From Candidatus Ratteibacteria bacterium (lineage in GTDB: Bacteria; CAIJMQ01), in the NCBI GenBank assembly GCA_028715665.1, contig JAQURI010000081.1, positions 1-7,168 of the forward strand: DNA of 7,168 nt, given 5' to 3'. Position numbers and translations under genes: made by a program. This document shows, in pieces, positions 1 through 4,658 of this stretch. Within the stretch, counting starts at the first letter, position 1. Each line of letters begins with the position of its first letter. The notes below the pieces were generated by a model. The model made no database searches and was not told where the DNA came from. It was given only the letters and a program-made list of their open reading frames with translations.

Positions 1-108
1 AATTGTTACGCCAAATACGTGTTTGATGTATCAATTTGAAATGGCTCGGTTATAACGTTCTTTTTAATTTTATCTGAAAAATGATTGTGATTATTGATGT
101 GGTTTTTT
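1..108. other. AT-rich lead-in without a recognisable gene
   Basis: This stretch is AT-rich, with T-runs and short reading frames only. I see no gene, no convincing terminator and no tRNA. It probably is the upstream flank of the first promoter. The window edge may cut off something relevant to the left. Confidence 0.4.
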
Positions 109-173
109 GTTACCAAAATAATATAAAAGTTTTACAATTTGTTTCTTTTTTTTTGGCAGGTAAATGGTATAAT
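109..173 (+). promoter_or_regulatory. Promoter P1 of the shared TTTACAATTTG / 31 nt / TATAAT type
   Basis: TTTACAATTTG is at 131-141 and a perfect TATAAT at 168-173, with 31 nt between TTTACA and TATAAT. The -10 carries a TGG extension (TGn). The normal -35 position holds only a CTTTTT-like run, so TTTACAATTTG sits too far upstream to be a classical -35 and is more likely a factor-binding site. A related GTTAC lies at 109-113, 22 bp (two helical turns) upstream of the TTTAC at 131-135. The predicted start is near 180, just ahead of the hairpin array. Confidence 0.75.
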
Positions 174-179
174 GAGATA

Positions 180-490
180 GACGCAAAAATCAAGGGCGAA
201 AGCCCGGAAAGCGGTGAAAAATGATAAAAATCTTAAACATAATTGCAAATTTTGGTGGGCGTAAGTACGCTCATCAATTACAAAATCTACACCGGAACCT
301 CAGAGGTTTCGGTGTAGTAGATTTATACCAGCCCATTATGGGCTGGTTAAATAAAAATTACACTTCAAGAGGAGGTGTAATAGTAAAAAAAATCGGAGAC
401 TGGGTGCCAATGCGGCACCCAAATTATAGCAAAATTAAAATCGGAGACTGGACTCCGTAAAAATCCAGTGCTAAAAAAGCCTCTTGCTTT
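180..490 (+). ncRNA. Structured RNA or long leader: seven consecutive hairpins
   Basis: Starting just after promoter P1, hairpins follow one another almost without gaps. They are: 194-205 (4 bp, GAAA tetraloop); 252-277 (11 bp, loop AAGT); 283-324 (18 bp with a 3-nt bulge, loop CAG); 327-347 (9 bp, loop TTA); 357-381 (10 bp, 5-nt loop); 401-421 (8 bp, 5-nt loop); 442-457 (5 bp, 6-nt loop). A weak hairpin with a short T-run at 476-490 may end the RNA. A 79-codon frame (221-460) overlaps the array, but it lacks a proper ribosome binding site and its protein resembles no family I know, so I favour RNA. It could be a free RNA or the 5' leader of the gene at 536. I do not recognise a known class; large ornate phage RNAs such as ROOL or GOLLD are a comparison to test, not an identification. 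Confidence 0.55.
389..469 (+). repeat. 15-bp direct repeat pair with H-type pseudoknot potential
   Basis: The 15-base string AAAATCGGAGACTGG occurs at 389-403 and 437-451. The second copy forms the hairpin CGGAG (442-446) / CTCCG (453-457). Its entire loop ACTGGA (447-452) is complementary to TCCAGT at 464-469, with an A-rich linker (458-463) between. This is the geometry of an H-type pseudoknot if one or two loop bases stay unpaired. The first copy could compete for the same downstream partner through ACTGG. Confidence 0.5.
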
Positions 491-535
491 GTATGTAGTA
501 TAATAACTATAGAATTTAAAATCAAGGAGGAATCT

Positions 536-814
536 ATGACATCAATCCAAATCGCAGAAAAATATTATGGTAGAAATGATACTGCCGCAAAACGCCGCTG
601 CATCGAAAAGATTGAAAAGTTCAAAGGGTTCGAAGAAATCCCTTGGAGGGTCAAAAAAACCCAGGATTCTCACTTCTTAGAACGGAATCCAGGCGGATTC
701 CGCAATAAATTCCGAGGAGGTTTTGTGGTAGCACGGGGCGGCAAAGTCCCTGGGGCACCACACCCGTTTGACTGGGTGTTTCTATACTATGAGGAGGTTT
801 TAGTCCAAGATTAG
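536..814 (+). CDS. Small basic protein of unknown function, possible HTH N-terminus
   Basis: The 92-aa frame starts at ATG 536 behind a perfect AAGGAGG (527-533) at normal spacing, which is the main reason to call it a gene. Residues 1-30 (TSIQIAEKYYGRND.TAAKRRCIEKIEKF) look helical and resemble a small helix-turn-helix start. The rest is basic and glycine-rich (NPGGFRNKFRGGF, ARGGKVPG). The stop TAG overlaps the stem of the terminator. A TATAAT at 499-504 lacks a -35 and the upstream element, so transcription may come from P1 through the hairpin array. The mRNA itself is rich in stems (683-702 and 760-779 are clear). I do not recognise a family, and a DNA-binding role is only a guess. The alternative is that the frame is incidental in one long structured RNA running from 180 to 833. 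Confidence 0.6.
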   Translation: MTSIQIAEKYYGRNDTAAKRRCIEKIEKFKGFEEIPWRVKKTQDSHFLERNPGGFRNKFRGGFVVARGGKVPGAPHPFDWVFLYYEEVLVQD

Positions 815-835
815 CCCCGCAAGGGGCTTTTTTTT
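813..835 (+). terminator. Strong rho-independent terminator
   Basis: The stem AGCCCC (813-818) / GGGGCT (823-828) has a GCAA tetraloop and is followed by eight T (828-835). It ends the first transcription unit. The same CCCC-GCAA-GGGG core recurs in the terminator at 3392-3403. Confidence 0.9.
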
Positions 836-838
836 GTT

Positions 839-1500
839 TATACATATATATTATATATATATGTTTTTCCAATAATCTCTAAGCCCAGCTTGTTTTTTTT
901 CTGTACTATAAATCATATTTGCGACATATCAAACACAAAAACTCAATAACCACACCGTTTATTTCAATTATACAGCGACATTTGACGACATTTGACGACA
1001 TATAGCAGTATAACAGCGACATATATATATTACATAAACATATGAATACATTATACCTATATGTCGCTAAATATCGCTCTAATATCTCTATATCTCAATA
1101 ATATCACCATTATATCAATATATATGTCGCAAATACATAGTTAACCCCCTAAATTCGAAATGTTAAATAAATGTAAACACGCTTCAAACCGTTATAAACA
1201 TTAACATTCTATTTTTCATCAAATCATAAAAAAAGCAAAAAAGTAAAAAATGGGGGGTAAAATTTTCCCAAAACAACCTCAAAACATATGTCTTTGGGAC
1301 AACCACGCCATTATTTAGCGATATTTAGCGACATATGGTGATATTAAATCTATATCATTTTTCAATCTGAGTAATCATATATATTTCAGCGATATAACAT
1401 AGTGTACAAAGTACACAAAAAATCTGTTGAAAAAATTTAAAACAGCGACATATGGAGACATAAGTGCGAGATTTAGCGACATCGATTGAGAAACATTTCA
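839..1500. repeat. Iteron-like non-coding region (candidate origin, centromere or operator array)
   Basis: No reading frame of note lies here on either strand. The block is very AT-rich, with alternating TA runs at 841-863 and 1021-1031. A motif close to AGCGACATAT recurs. Forward copies: 921-929, 975-983, 985-993, 995-1003, 1016-1024, 1328-1336, 1445-1453, 1476-1484. Reverse copies (ATATGTCGC): 1059-1067, 1122-1130. A shorter AGCGATAT form is at 1317-1324 and 1388-1395, and reversed at 1071-1078. The copies at 1327 and 1444 share a longer AGCGACATATGG core. Repeated short motifs in both orientations beside AT-rich DNA fit an iteron origin, a partition site or a multi-operator. No adjacent Rep or ParB gene is visible to decide between them. 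Confidence 0.6.
1402..1416. repeat. Inverted repeat GTGTAC-AAA-GTACAC
   Basis: A perfect 6+6 inverted repeat with a 3-bp spacer lies inside the iteron-like region between two repeat copies. Its size and symmetry fit a dimeric DNA-binding protein's operator. There is no T-run, so it is not a terminator. Confidence 0.4.
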
Positions 1501-1501
1501 C

Positions 1502-1570
1502 AATGTTTACAAAAACATAATAAAAAGTTTACAATTTGGAAATGGACAAAGGCGCAAAAATGAGTATAAT
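1502..1570 (+). promoter_or_regulatory. Promoter P2 of the shared type
   Basis: TTTACAATTTG begins at 1528 and TATAAT is at 1565-1570, with the same 31-nt spacing as P1. AATGTTTAC at 1502-1510 places a second TTTAC exactly 22 bp upstream of the first. A TGGACA is found 16 nt before the -10, so this copy may also have a usable -35. The predicted start is near 1577. Confidence 0.75.
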
Positions 1571-1655
1571 ATAAATAGAGTCCGGCGTCCAGTGCGCATA
1601 ATCAGCACCCGGACGTACGACAACAGAAAAAATAAAGTGAAAGGAGGAAGTACCG

Positions 1656-1688
1656 TTGTTTAAAAGTGAAGAGAAATATTTTCCCTAG
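1656..1688 (+). CDS. Possible 10-aa leader peptide, TTG start
   Basis: TTG at 1656 lies 8 nt after AAAGGAGG and opens a ten-codon frame (MFKSEEKYFP) ending in TAG at 1686-1688. Its last codons overlap the 5' arm of the stem at 1681-1730, so translation would disturb that stem, as in leader-peptide attenuation. The evidence is only the ribosome binding site and the position. No run of a single regulatory amino acid is present. Confidence 0.25.
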   Translation: MFKSEEKYFP

Positions 1689-1756
1689 GTGTAGATATAA
1701 TAAGAAATGCCGGAAAAAGACCGCAGGGAATATAAAAAGCGCCAAACCGTTAACGG

Positions 1757-1805
1757 AAAAACCCTCTCATAGTGACACTGGCCAATCACAGCGAGAGGGT
1801 TTTTG
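1757..1805 (+). terminator. Rho-independent terminator with a long nested stem
   Basis: ACCCTCTC (1761-1768) pairs with GAGAGGGT (1793-1800), and the flanking A-run and T-run (1801-1804) extend the stem. A nested GTGA (1772-1775) / TCAC (1785-1788) fills the loop. It separates the small transcript from promoter P3 directly downstream. Confidence 0.75.
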
Positions 1806-1813
1806 AATTTCGG

Positions 1814-1882
1814 AATGTTTACGATAAATTAATATTAAGTTTACAATTTGTTTCTTTTTATTCGCTAGATAAGTGATATAAT
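1814..1882 (+). promoter_or_regulatory. Promoter P3 of the shared type
   Basis: TTTACAATTTG begins at 1840 and TATAAT is at 1877-1882, again 31 nt apart, with a TGA extension on the -10. AATGTTTAC (1814-1822) repeats the upstream element 22 bp away, as in P2. The -35 position holds CTTTTT. The predicted start is near 1889. Confidence 0.8.
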
Positions 1883-1937
1883 AAGTATAGAAAATTTGGC
1901 AACGCCAGCCATGATGGCGGACAAAAAGGAGATAAAA

Positions 1938-2402
1938 ATGGAATTTAGAGTAAAATTTGTCCCTAATAAAGATAGAACCAATGTACTGTATTTTGACAGA
2001 AACAAAACGCCTGCCGGACATTTGTCTGGTTTAACATGGTTAGACGATGCCCGGAAAGTCACGGGAGTATCCAACCTTAATCATATTTTGGTATATACAA
2101 GACCCTACGGAAAAAATTCCATTGGCAAACCGGGAAGCGATTGGCGTGGCGAAAGTAATCTTGAATGTACACTCGATGAATTAGAAGCAAGAGATTCCAA
2201 TCTTTTCAGCGATAAATATGATATTATAGTGACTATTCCATCACTTTTCCTGAATAATTTTTTGAAAAGAGAAGTATATGTAGAAAAAAGCGATGAAAAT
2301 GGAGAGATAAAAATAGTTTCTCAAATGTATAGCTTGGACATCGAAGCTCTAACTAATGCCTGGCGTGATGCAGGATTCCCAACACAGTGGACGATCGAAT
2401 AG
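1938..2402 (+). CDS. Hypothetical protein, 154 aa
   Basis: I start this gene at ATG 1938, because AGGAG (1927-1931) lies 6 nt before it; an in-frame ATG at 1896 is only a few bases from the predicted RNA start and has no binding site. The protein is soluble and mixed alpha/beta with no membrane segment or signal peptide. It opens with a strand-like MEFRVKFVP and contains GLTWLDDARKVTGVSNLNHILVYTRPYGKNS near residues 31-61, an acidic ECTLDELEARD patch, a hydrophobic IIVTIPSLFLNNFL stretch and a Trp-containing end (TQWTIE). I do not recognise a family. The 5' leader holds two mutually exclusive small stems, CGCCA (1903-1907)/TGGCG (1915-1919) or GCCA/TGGC (1908-1918), just ahead of the ribosome binding site. 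It is the first gene behind promoter P3. Confidence 0.8.
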   Translation: MEFRVKFVPNKDRTNVLYFDRNKTPAGHLSGLTWLDDARKVTGVSNLNHILVYTRPYGKNSIGKPGSDWRGESNLECTLDELEARDSNLFSDKYDIIVTIPSLFLNNFLKREVYVEKSDENGEIKIVSQMYSLDIEALTNAWRDAGFPTQWTIE

Positions 2403-2411
2403 TCAAAAAAA

Positions 2412-2463
2412 AGCGCAGATGGCGAATCTGCGCTATAGAAATTAATTCGCCACAAGGAATTAA
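2412..2463 (+). promoter_or_regulatory. Hairpin with possible pseudoknot in the leader of the Cys-rich gene
   Basis: A perfect 9-bp stem AGCGCAGAT (2412-2420) / ATCTGCGCT (2426-2434) has loop GGCGA. TGGCGAAT (2420-2427), which includes the whole loop, is complementary to ATTCGCCA at 2445-2452. This allows an H-type pseudoknot with an A-rich crossing loop (2435-2444). A competing hairpin TTAATTC (2442-2448) / GAATTAA (2457-2463) uses some of the same bases and ends just before AAGGAGG (2468-2474). On the plus strand there is no T-run. On the minus strand the stem is followed by eight T, so it may also stop leftward transcription. Confidence 0.5.
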
Positions 2464-2481
2464 AAATAAGGAGGAATAACC

Positions 2482-2727
2482 ATGAAATGTATTTTCGACA
2501 TGAGTAAATGCGACACTTCTAGAAGGTGTAATGCATGCAGCAGGAAACCACAGGAAAAAATAATCACAGTGCGTGAGCATTGCGGTGATAGATGTCAAAA
2601 ATATGAGAAGAGTCATATTCCAAGTATGCAAGAAGATTCATTTTGTGGGGCAGAATACACAGGTCATGACCCCCAACAACATGGCCATGAATGGAATGGG
2701 CTATGTGCCTTCAAGGAAGGTTATTAG
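2482..2727 (+). CDS. Small cysteine-rich, probably zinc-binding protein
   Basis: This 81-aa protein starts 7 nt after a perfect AAGGAGG (2468-2474). It has eight Cys (residues 3, 10, 16, 19, 34, 38, 55, 74), including RRCNAC (CxxC), an HCGDRC pair and CGAEYTGHDPQQHGHEWNGLC near the end, plus several His. This pattern suggests one or two structural zinc sites; small Cys-rich proteins of this kind are common in Clostridia phages, but I cannot name the family. There is no membrane segment. It lies between the genes at 1938 and 2769 in the same orientation, and its translation may be controlled by the fold at 2412-2463. A binding or adaptor role is inference only. Confidence 0.75.
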   Translation: MKCIFDMSKCDTSRRCNACSRKPQEKIITVREHCGDRCQKYEKSHIPSMQEDSFCGAEYTGHDPQQHGHEWNGLCAFKEGY

Positions 2728-2768
2728 TTGCAGTGACGTCCGGCGAGAAGTCGGAGAAAGGGGAAAAA

Positions 2769-3359
2769 ATGAATTTTTTTAAAAACGCAATTGCTGAAAA
2801 ATACGGTAAGGACATATATGAGTTAATAAAAAATGCCGACTCTATAAAAATAGCGGCGCAACCAAAAGGTCTGCTTTCAAAAATGGGAAGCAGTTCTGAG
2901 TATCAATATTGTGATGGAGGGAGAGAAAATTCAGAAGTATTCTATGTTTTTTCTGAAAATAAATTATACGGAATATCTTATCAATTAGACTGGAGCAACG
3001 GAAGCGGTGAGTCTGGTGAAGAGACAGGCGAAACTATTATAGGCTTTATGTTCCGAACTGGTATCACAAAATACCAGTTAATAATCAGTAGGATCCGGGA
3101 ATATCAATCCTGGAATCAACAAACTGATGAATTGCATATAATTATATACATCCCTACTGGTGGAGAGGGTGATGTCACTGGATATATAGAATTTTTAAAA
3201 CAAAAAGCCAAGGAAGATCTGGAATATGAAATCAAAAAAATGTCCGATATGGAGTCTGTTGAGATAAGCAAAGAAACAAAAGAAATCCTTCATGATATTA
3301 AGATTAGAACGGGAGAGGCGGATGAAAACAAAATAATTCTAAATAGACTTAGAGTTTAA
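2769..3359 (+). CDS. Hypothetical protein, 196 aa
   Basis: I chose ATG 2769 because an AAAGGGG lies just before it; an in-frame ATG at 2691 falls inside the preceding gene without a binding site. The N-terminus (FFKNAIAEKYGKDIYELIKNADSIKI) is helical and the middle is strand-rich (SEVFYVFSENKLYGISYQLDW, ETIIGFMFRTGITKYQLIIS, LHIIIYIPTGG). The last 60 residues form a charged, probably coiled helix (IEFLKQKAKEDLEYEIKKMSDMESVEISKETKEI). There is no signal peptide or membrane segment, and I do not recognise a family. It follows the Cys-rich gene after 41 nt and ends before a terminator, so it closes the P3 operon. Confidence 0.8.
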   Translation: MNFFKNAIAEKYGKDIYELIKNADSIKIAAQPKGLLSKMGSSSEYQYCDGGRENSEVFYVFSENKLYGISYQLDWSNGSGESGEETGETIIGFMFRTGITKYQLIISRIREYQSWNQQTDELHIIIYIPTGGEGDVTGYIEFLKQKAKEDLEYEIKKMSDMESVEISKETKEILHDIKIRTGEADENKIILNRLRV

Positions 3360-3388
3360 TCTAATAAAAACCTAATATTAAGCAAAAA

Positions 3389-3412
3389 TAACCCCGCAAG
3401 GGGCTATTTTTT
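3389..3412 (+). terminator. Rho-independent terminator
   Basis: CCCC (3392-3395) and GGGG (3400-3403) enclose a GCAA tetraloop. CTA and a run of eight T follow. The core matches the terminator at 813-835. It separates the P3 operon from promoter P4. Confidence 0.75.
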
Positions 3413-3439
3413 TTATCTAAGAAAAAAAGTTAATAAAGA

Positions 3440-3483
3440 TTTAACAATTTGGGAACAATTTGGAAATAAAATTATGTTACTAT
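3440..3483 (+). promoter_or_regulatory. Promoter P4 of the shared type, degenerate
   Basis: TTTAACAATTTG begins at 3440. Aligning its ACAATTTG with the other promoters puts TACTAT (3478-3483) at exactly the same 31-nt distance. The -10 has a TGT extension. The additional upstream TTTAC seen in P1-P3 is absent, so this copy may be weaker or differently controlled. It drives the long operon to its right. Confidence 0.65.
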
Positions 3484-3509
3484 TAAAGAAAATAGTAAAG
3501 GAGTATAAC

Positions 3510-3917
3510 ATGTCCACAAAGCAAAAATTCACAAAAGAGGAAAAGCAGGCATATTTCAAGGAAATGAGAAGACGCTGGCAATTAGCCAAAAGTCTTCCTG
3601 AAGACCATCAGATAATGATTGCATTCCACGCTTCTGGTTTAAAAGTATCAGTAGGTGGATTTTGTTATATTGCCGGTCAAATGGCTGAACAAGGATTAGA
3701 GGGTTTGCCAGTAATTGATGCAAAGACTTATCAGGGCTGGTTTGACAATGGTTTCCGTGTTAAAAAGGGTGAAAAATCCACATTGCAAGGAATAACGTGG
3801 GTAACAGCGAATAGTAAGAAAATTGAGGATGAGGAAAAAGAATCATCTTTTTCATACCCGAAAGCATATCATCTTTTTCATCGTTCGCAAGTCGAAGAAA
3901 TGGAGGTGAAGAAATGA
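3510..3917 (+). CDS. ArdC-like N-terminal domain protein (ssDNA-binding / anti-restriction related)
   Basis: ATG 3510 lies 6 nt after AAAGGAG (3497-3503); an in-frame ATG at 3474 overlaps the -10 of the promoter and is not plausible. The 135-aa protein has a helical basic start (residues 7-28) and a central region ending in AKTYQGWFDNGFRVKKGEKS (about 71-90). It continues with GITWV, then an acidic linker and YPKAYHLFHRSQVEEM (116-131). The W...GF.VKKGEK...GITW and F..SQV order is what I remember from ArdC-type N-terminal domains and small phage homologues, where W...G..V.KGEK is the signature. ArdC-type domains bind ssDNA, and full ArdC adds a metallopeptidase that is not present here. It is first in the operon and overlaps the next gene at ATGA. 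A role in DNA protection or early DNA metabolism is inference. Confidence 0.65.
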   Translation: MSTKQKFTKEEKQAYFKEMRRRWQLAKSLPEDHQIMIAFHASGLKVSVGGFCYIAGQMAEQGLEGLPVIDAKTYQGWFDNGFRVKKGEKSTLQGITWVTANSKKIEDEEKESSFSYPKAYHLFHRSQVEEMEVKK

Positions 3918-4093
3918 AAATAAATTTAACAGATGAACAATTGGACGCATTGACAATTATAATAAATATACATCTAAGAAATTGCGCTTATCCTCCGTCT
4001 TGGAGTGATAACGCTTTGAATGATATTTTTAAGCAGGCAACGGGTAAAAATCATCATTTCTGGGCAAAAATGAATAATGAGGAATCTAAATAA
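3914..4093 (+). CDS. Small hypothetical protein, 59 aa
   Basis: This short gene begins inside the stop of the ArdC-like gene (ATGA overlap at 3914-3917), with GGAGGTGAAGAA directly upstream. The protein opens MKINLTDEQLDALTIIINIHLRN, a likely amphipathic helix, followed by CAYPPSWSDNALNDIFKQATGKNHHFWAKMNNEESK. There is no zinc motif, signal peptide or membrane segment. I do not recognise it. The overlap and the good binding site make it a real translationally coupled gene despite its size. Confidence 0.7.
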   Translation: MKINLTDEQLDALTIIINIHLRNCAYPPSWSDNALNDIFKQATGKNHHFWAKMNNEESK

Positions 4094-4109
4094 TTTTGGA
4101 GGTGTTAAA

Positions 4110-4559
4110 ATGAAACGAAGTAAAAAAAGTAAAATTTGGCTATGGCCCGCATGTCGGGAAATTGTCAGAGCAAAAAAAGAAAAAAGGTATGCCAACCTGG
4201 GAGGTGCCGACTTGACAGGTGCCAACCTGGGAAGTGCCAACCTGGGAAGTGCCGACCTGAGAAGTGCCGACCTGAGAAGTGCCGACCTGAGAAGTGCCAA
4301 TCTGACGGGTGCCGACCTGAGAAGTGCCGACCTGAGAGGTGCCGACCTGACAGGTGCCAACCTGGATTTTTCATCGTTCCCGCTATGGTGCGGAAGTTTC
4401 GGCATGAAAGTTGACGAACAACTTATAAGACAATTGTGTTATCATATTTGCCGCTTGGATTGCGACAGTGAAGAAGCGAAAAAGATTCAGTCTTCACTTC
4501 GTGACTTTGCAAACGGTGCAGACGTTAGGGATAGACACAATTTACCAGAGGTGAAATGA
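4110..4559 (+). CDS. Pentapeptide-repeat protein with conserved phage-type C-terminus
   Basis: I start at ATG 4110, 7 nt after GGAGG (4098-4102). The in-frame ATG at 4077 lies inside the upstream gene. The product is 149 aa: a basic N-terminus (KRSKKSKIWLWPACREIVRAKKEKR), twelve pentapeptides (residues 28-87) of the A(D/N)LxS/G type, and a C-terminal segment beginning FSSFPLWCGSFGMKVDEQLIRQLCYHICRLDCD. Pentapeptide repeats form a right-handed quadrilateral beta-helix that in some proteins mimics DNA. The 'PLWCGS...D.....QL.YHIC.LD' tail is one I recall from many Bacillota phage and prophage proteins of unknown function. The stop overlaps the next start (TGATG). The repeats are 15-bp DNA units with few synonymous changes, suggesting recent expansion. 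Confidence 0.85.
   Translation: MKRSKKSKIWLWPACREIVRAKKEKRYANLGGADLTGANLGSANLGSADLRSADLRSADLRSANLTGADLRSADLRGADLTGANLDFSSFPLWCGSFGMKVDEQLIRQLCYHICRLDCDSEEAKKIQSSLRDFANGADVRDRHNLPEVK
4191..4370 (+). repeat. Twelve 15-bp tandem repeats encoding the pentapeptides
   Basis: Units start every 15 bp from 4191 to 4356 around GCCGACCTGAGAAGT. Six units end AGAAGT or GGAAGT; the others vary to ACAGGT, ACGGGT, GGAGGT, AGAGGT or, in the last, GATTTT. The unit length keeps frame, so copy number can change without frameshift. Confidence 0.9.
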
Positions 4560-4654
4560 TGCAAATTTCTATTTGTCAAAAATGTGGAAGATATTTTTGC
4601 GAAGACAAAGTTATTTTGCCGACATGTCCTGATTGCAGAAAGGAAAGGGGATGA
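4559..4654 (+). CDS. 31-aa zinc-ribbon miniprotein
   Basis: This tiny gene begins inside the stop of the pentapeptide gene (TGATG, 4557-4561) with GAGGTGAA just before it. The protein MQISICQKCGRYFCEDKVI..., ending LPTCPDCRKERG, has two CxxC knuckles, Cys6/Cys9 and Cys23/Cys26, spaced as in a minimal zinc ribbon, plus Cys14. Its own stop lies just ahead of the nuclease start (4659), and its last codons carry the GAAAGGGG that serves as the nuclease's binding site. Four Cys in a ribbon pattern, coupling on both sides and no gap argue that it is real. Its partner is unknown; the neighbouring nuclease is a natural candidate, but that is inference. Confidence 0.7.
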   Translation: MQISICQKCGRYFCEDKVILPTCPDCRKERG

Positions 4655-4658
4655 AAAA

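Larger units (their letters stand above)
1577..1805 (+). ncRNA. Short terminated transcript, structured RNA or attenuator-like leader
   Basis: The unit is bounded by promoter P2 and a terminator, and is about 230 nt long. The 5' stem GTCCGG (1580-1585) / CCGGAC (1609-1614) competes with CGTCC (1586-1590) / GGACG (1611-1615) for overlapping bases; GTGC (1592-1595) / GCAC (1605-1608) fits both. A second stem pairs TTCCCT (1681-1686) with AGGGAA (1725-1730) and encloses CGG/CCG. Between the stems is a strong AAAGGAGG (1640-1647) with a possible TTG start at 1656 for a 10-aa peptide ending at 1688. A 46-codon GTG frame (1666-1806, CRYNKKC motif) lies too far from this site. It could be a small RNA, a leader peptide with alternative folds, or a decayed small gene. 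Confidence 0.5.

Noticed and set aside
221..460. 79-codon frame as a protein gene
   Set aside because: No real ribosome binding site (only AGCGGTG), composition dictated by overlapping hairpins and a duplicated 15-mer, and no recognisable motif. Kept as RNA with a note.
536..814. Toxin of a type III toxin-antitoxin pair with the upstream RNA
   Set aside because: The protein is half the size of ToxN and does not resemble it, and the upstream RNA lacks 34-38 nt tandem repeats with a terminator before the gene.
839..1500. CRISPR array
   Set aside because: The repeated motif is about 10 bp, occurs in both orientations and at irregular spacing. There are no 24-40 bp repeats with uniform spacers.
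1659..1701. TTTAAA-N31-TATAAT as a fifth member of the promoter family
   Set aside because: Only the distance fits; the conserved CAATTTG part is missing, there is no TGn, and it lies inside the small transcript's stem.
4165..4405. Reverse-strand and +2 frames over the pentapeptide repeats
   Set aside because: Same effect of an in-frame 15-bp repeat. Repetitive basic sequences without start signals or known domains.
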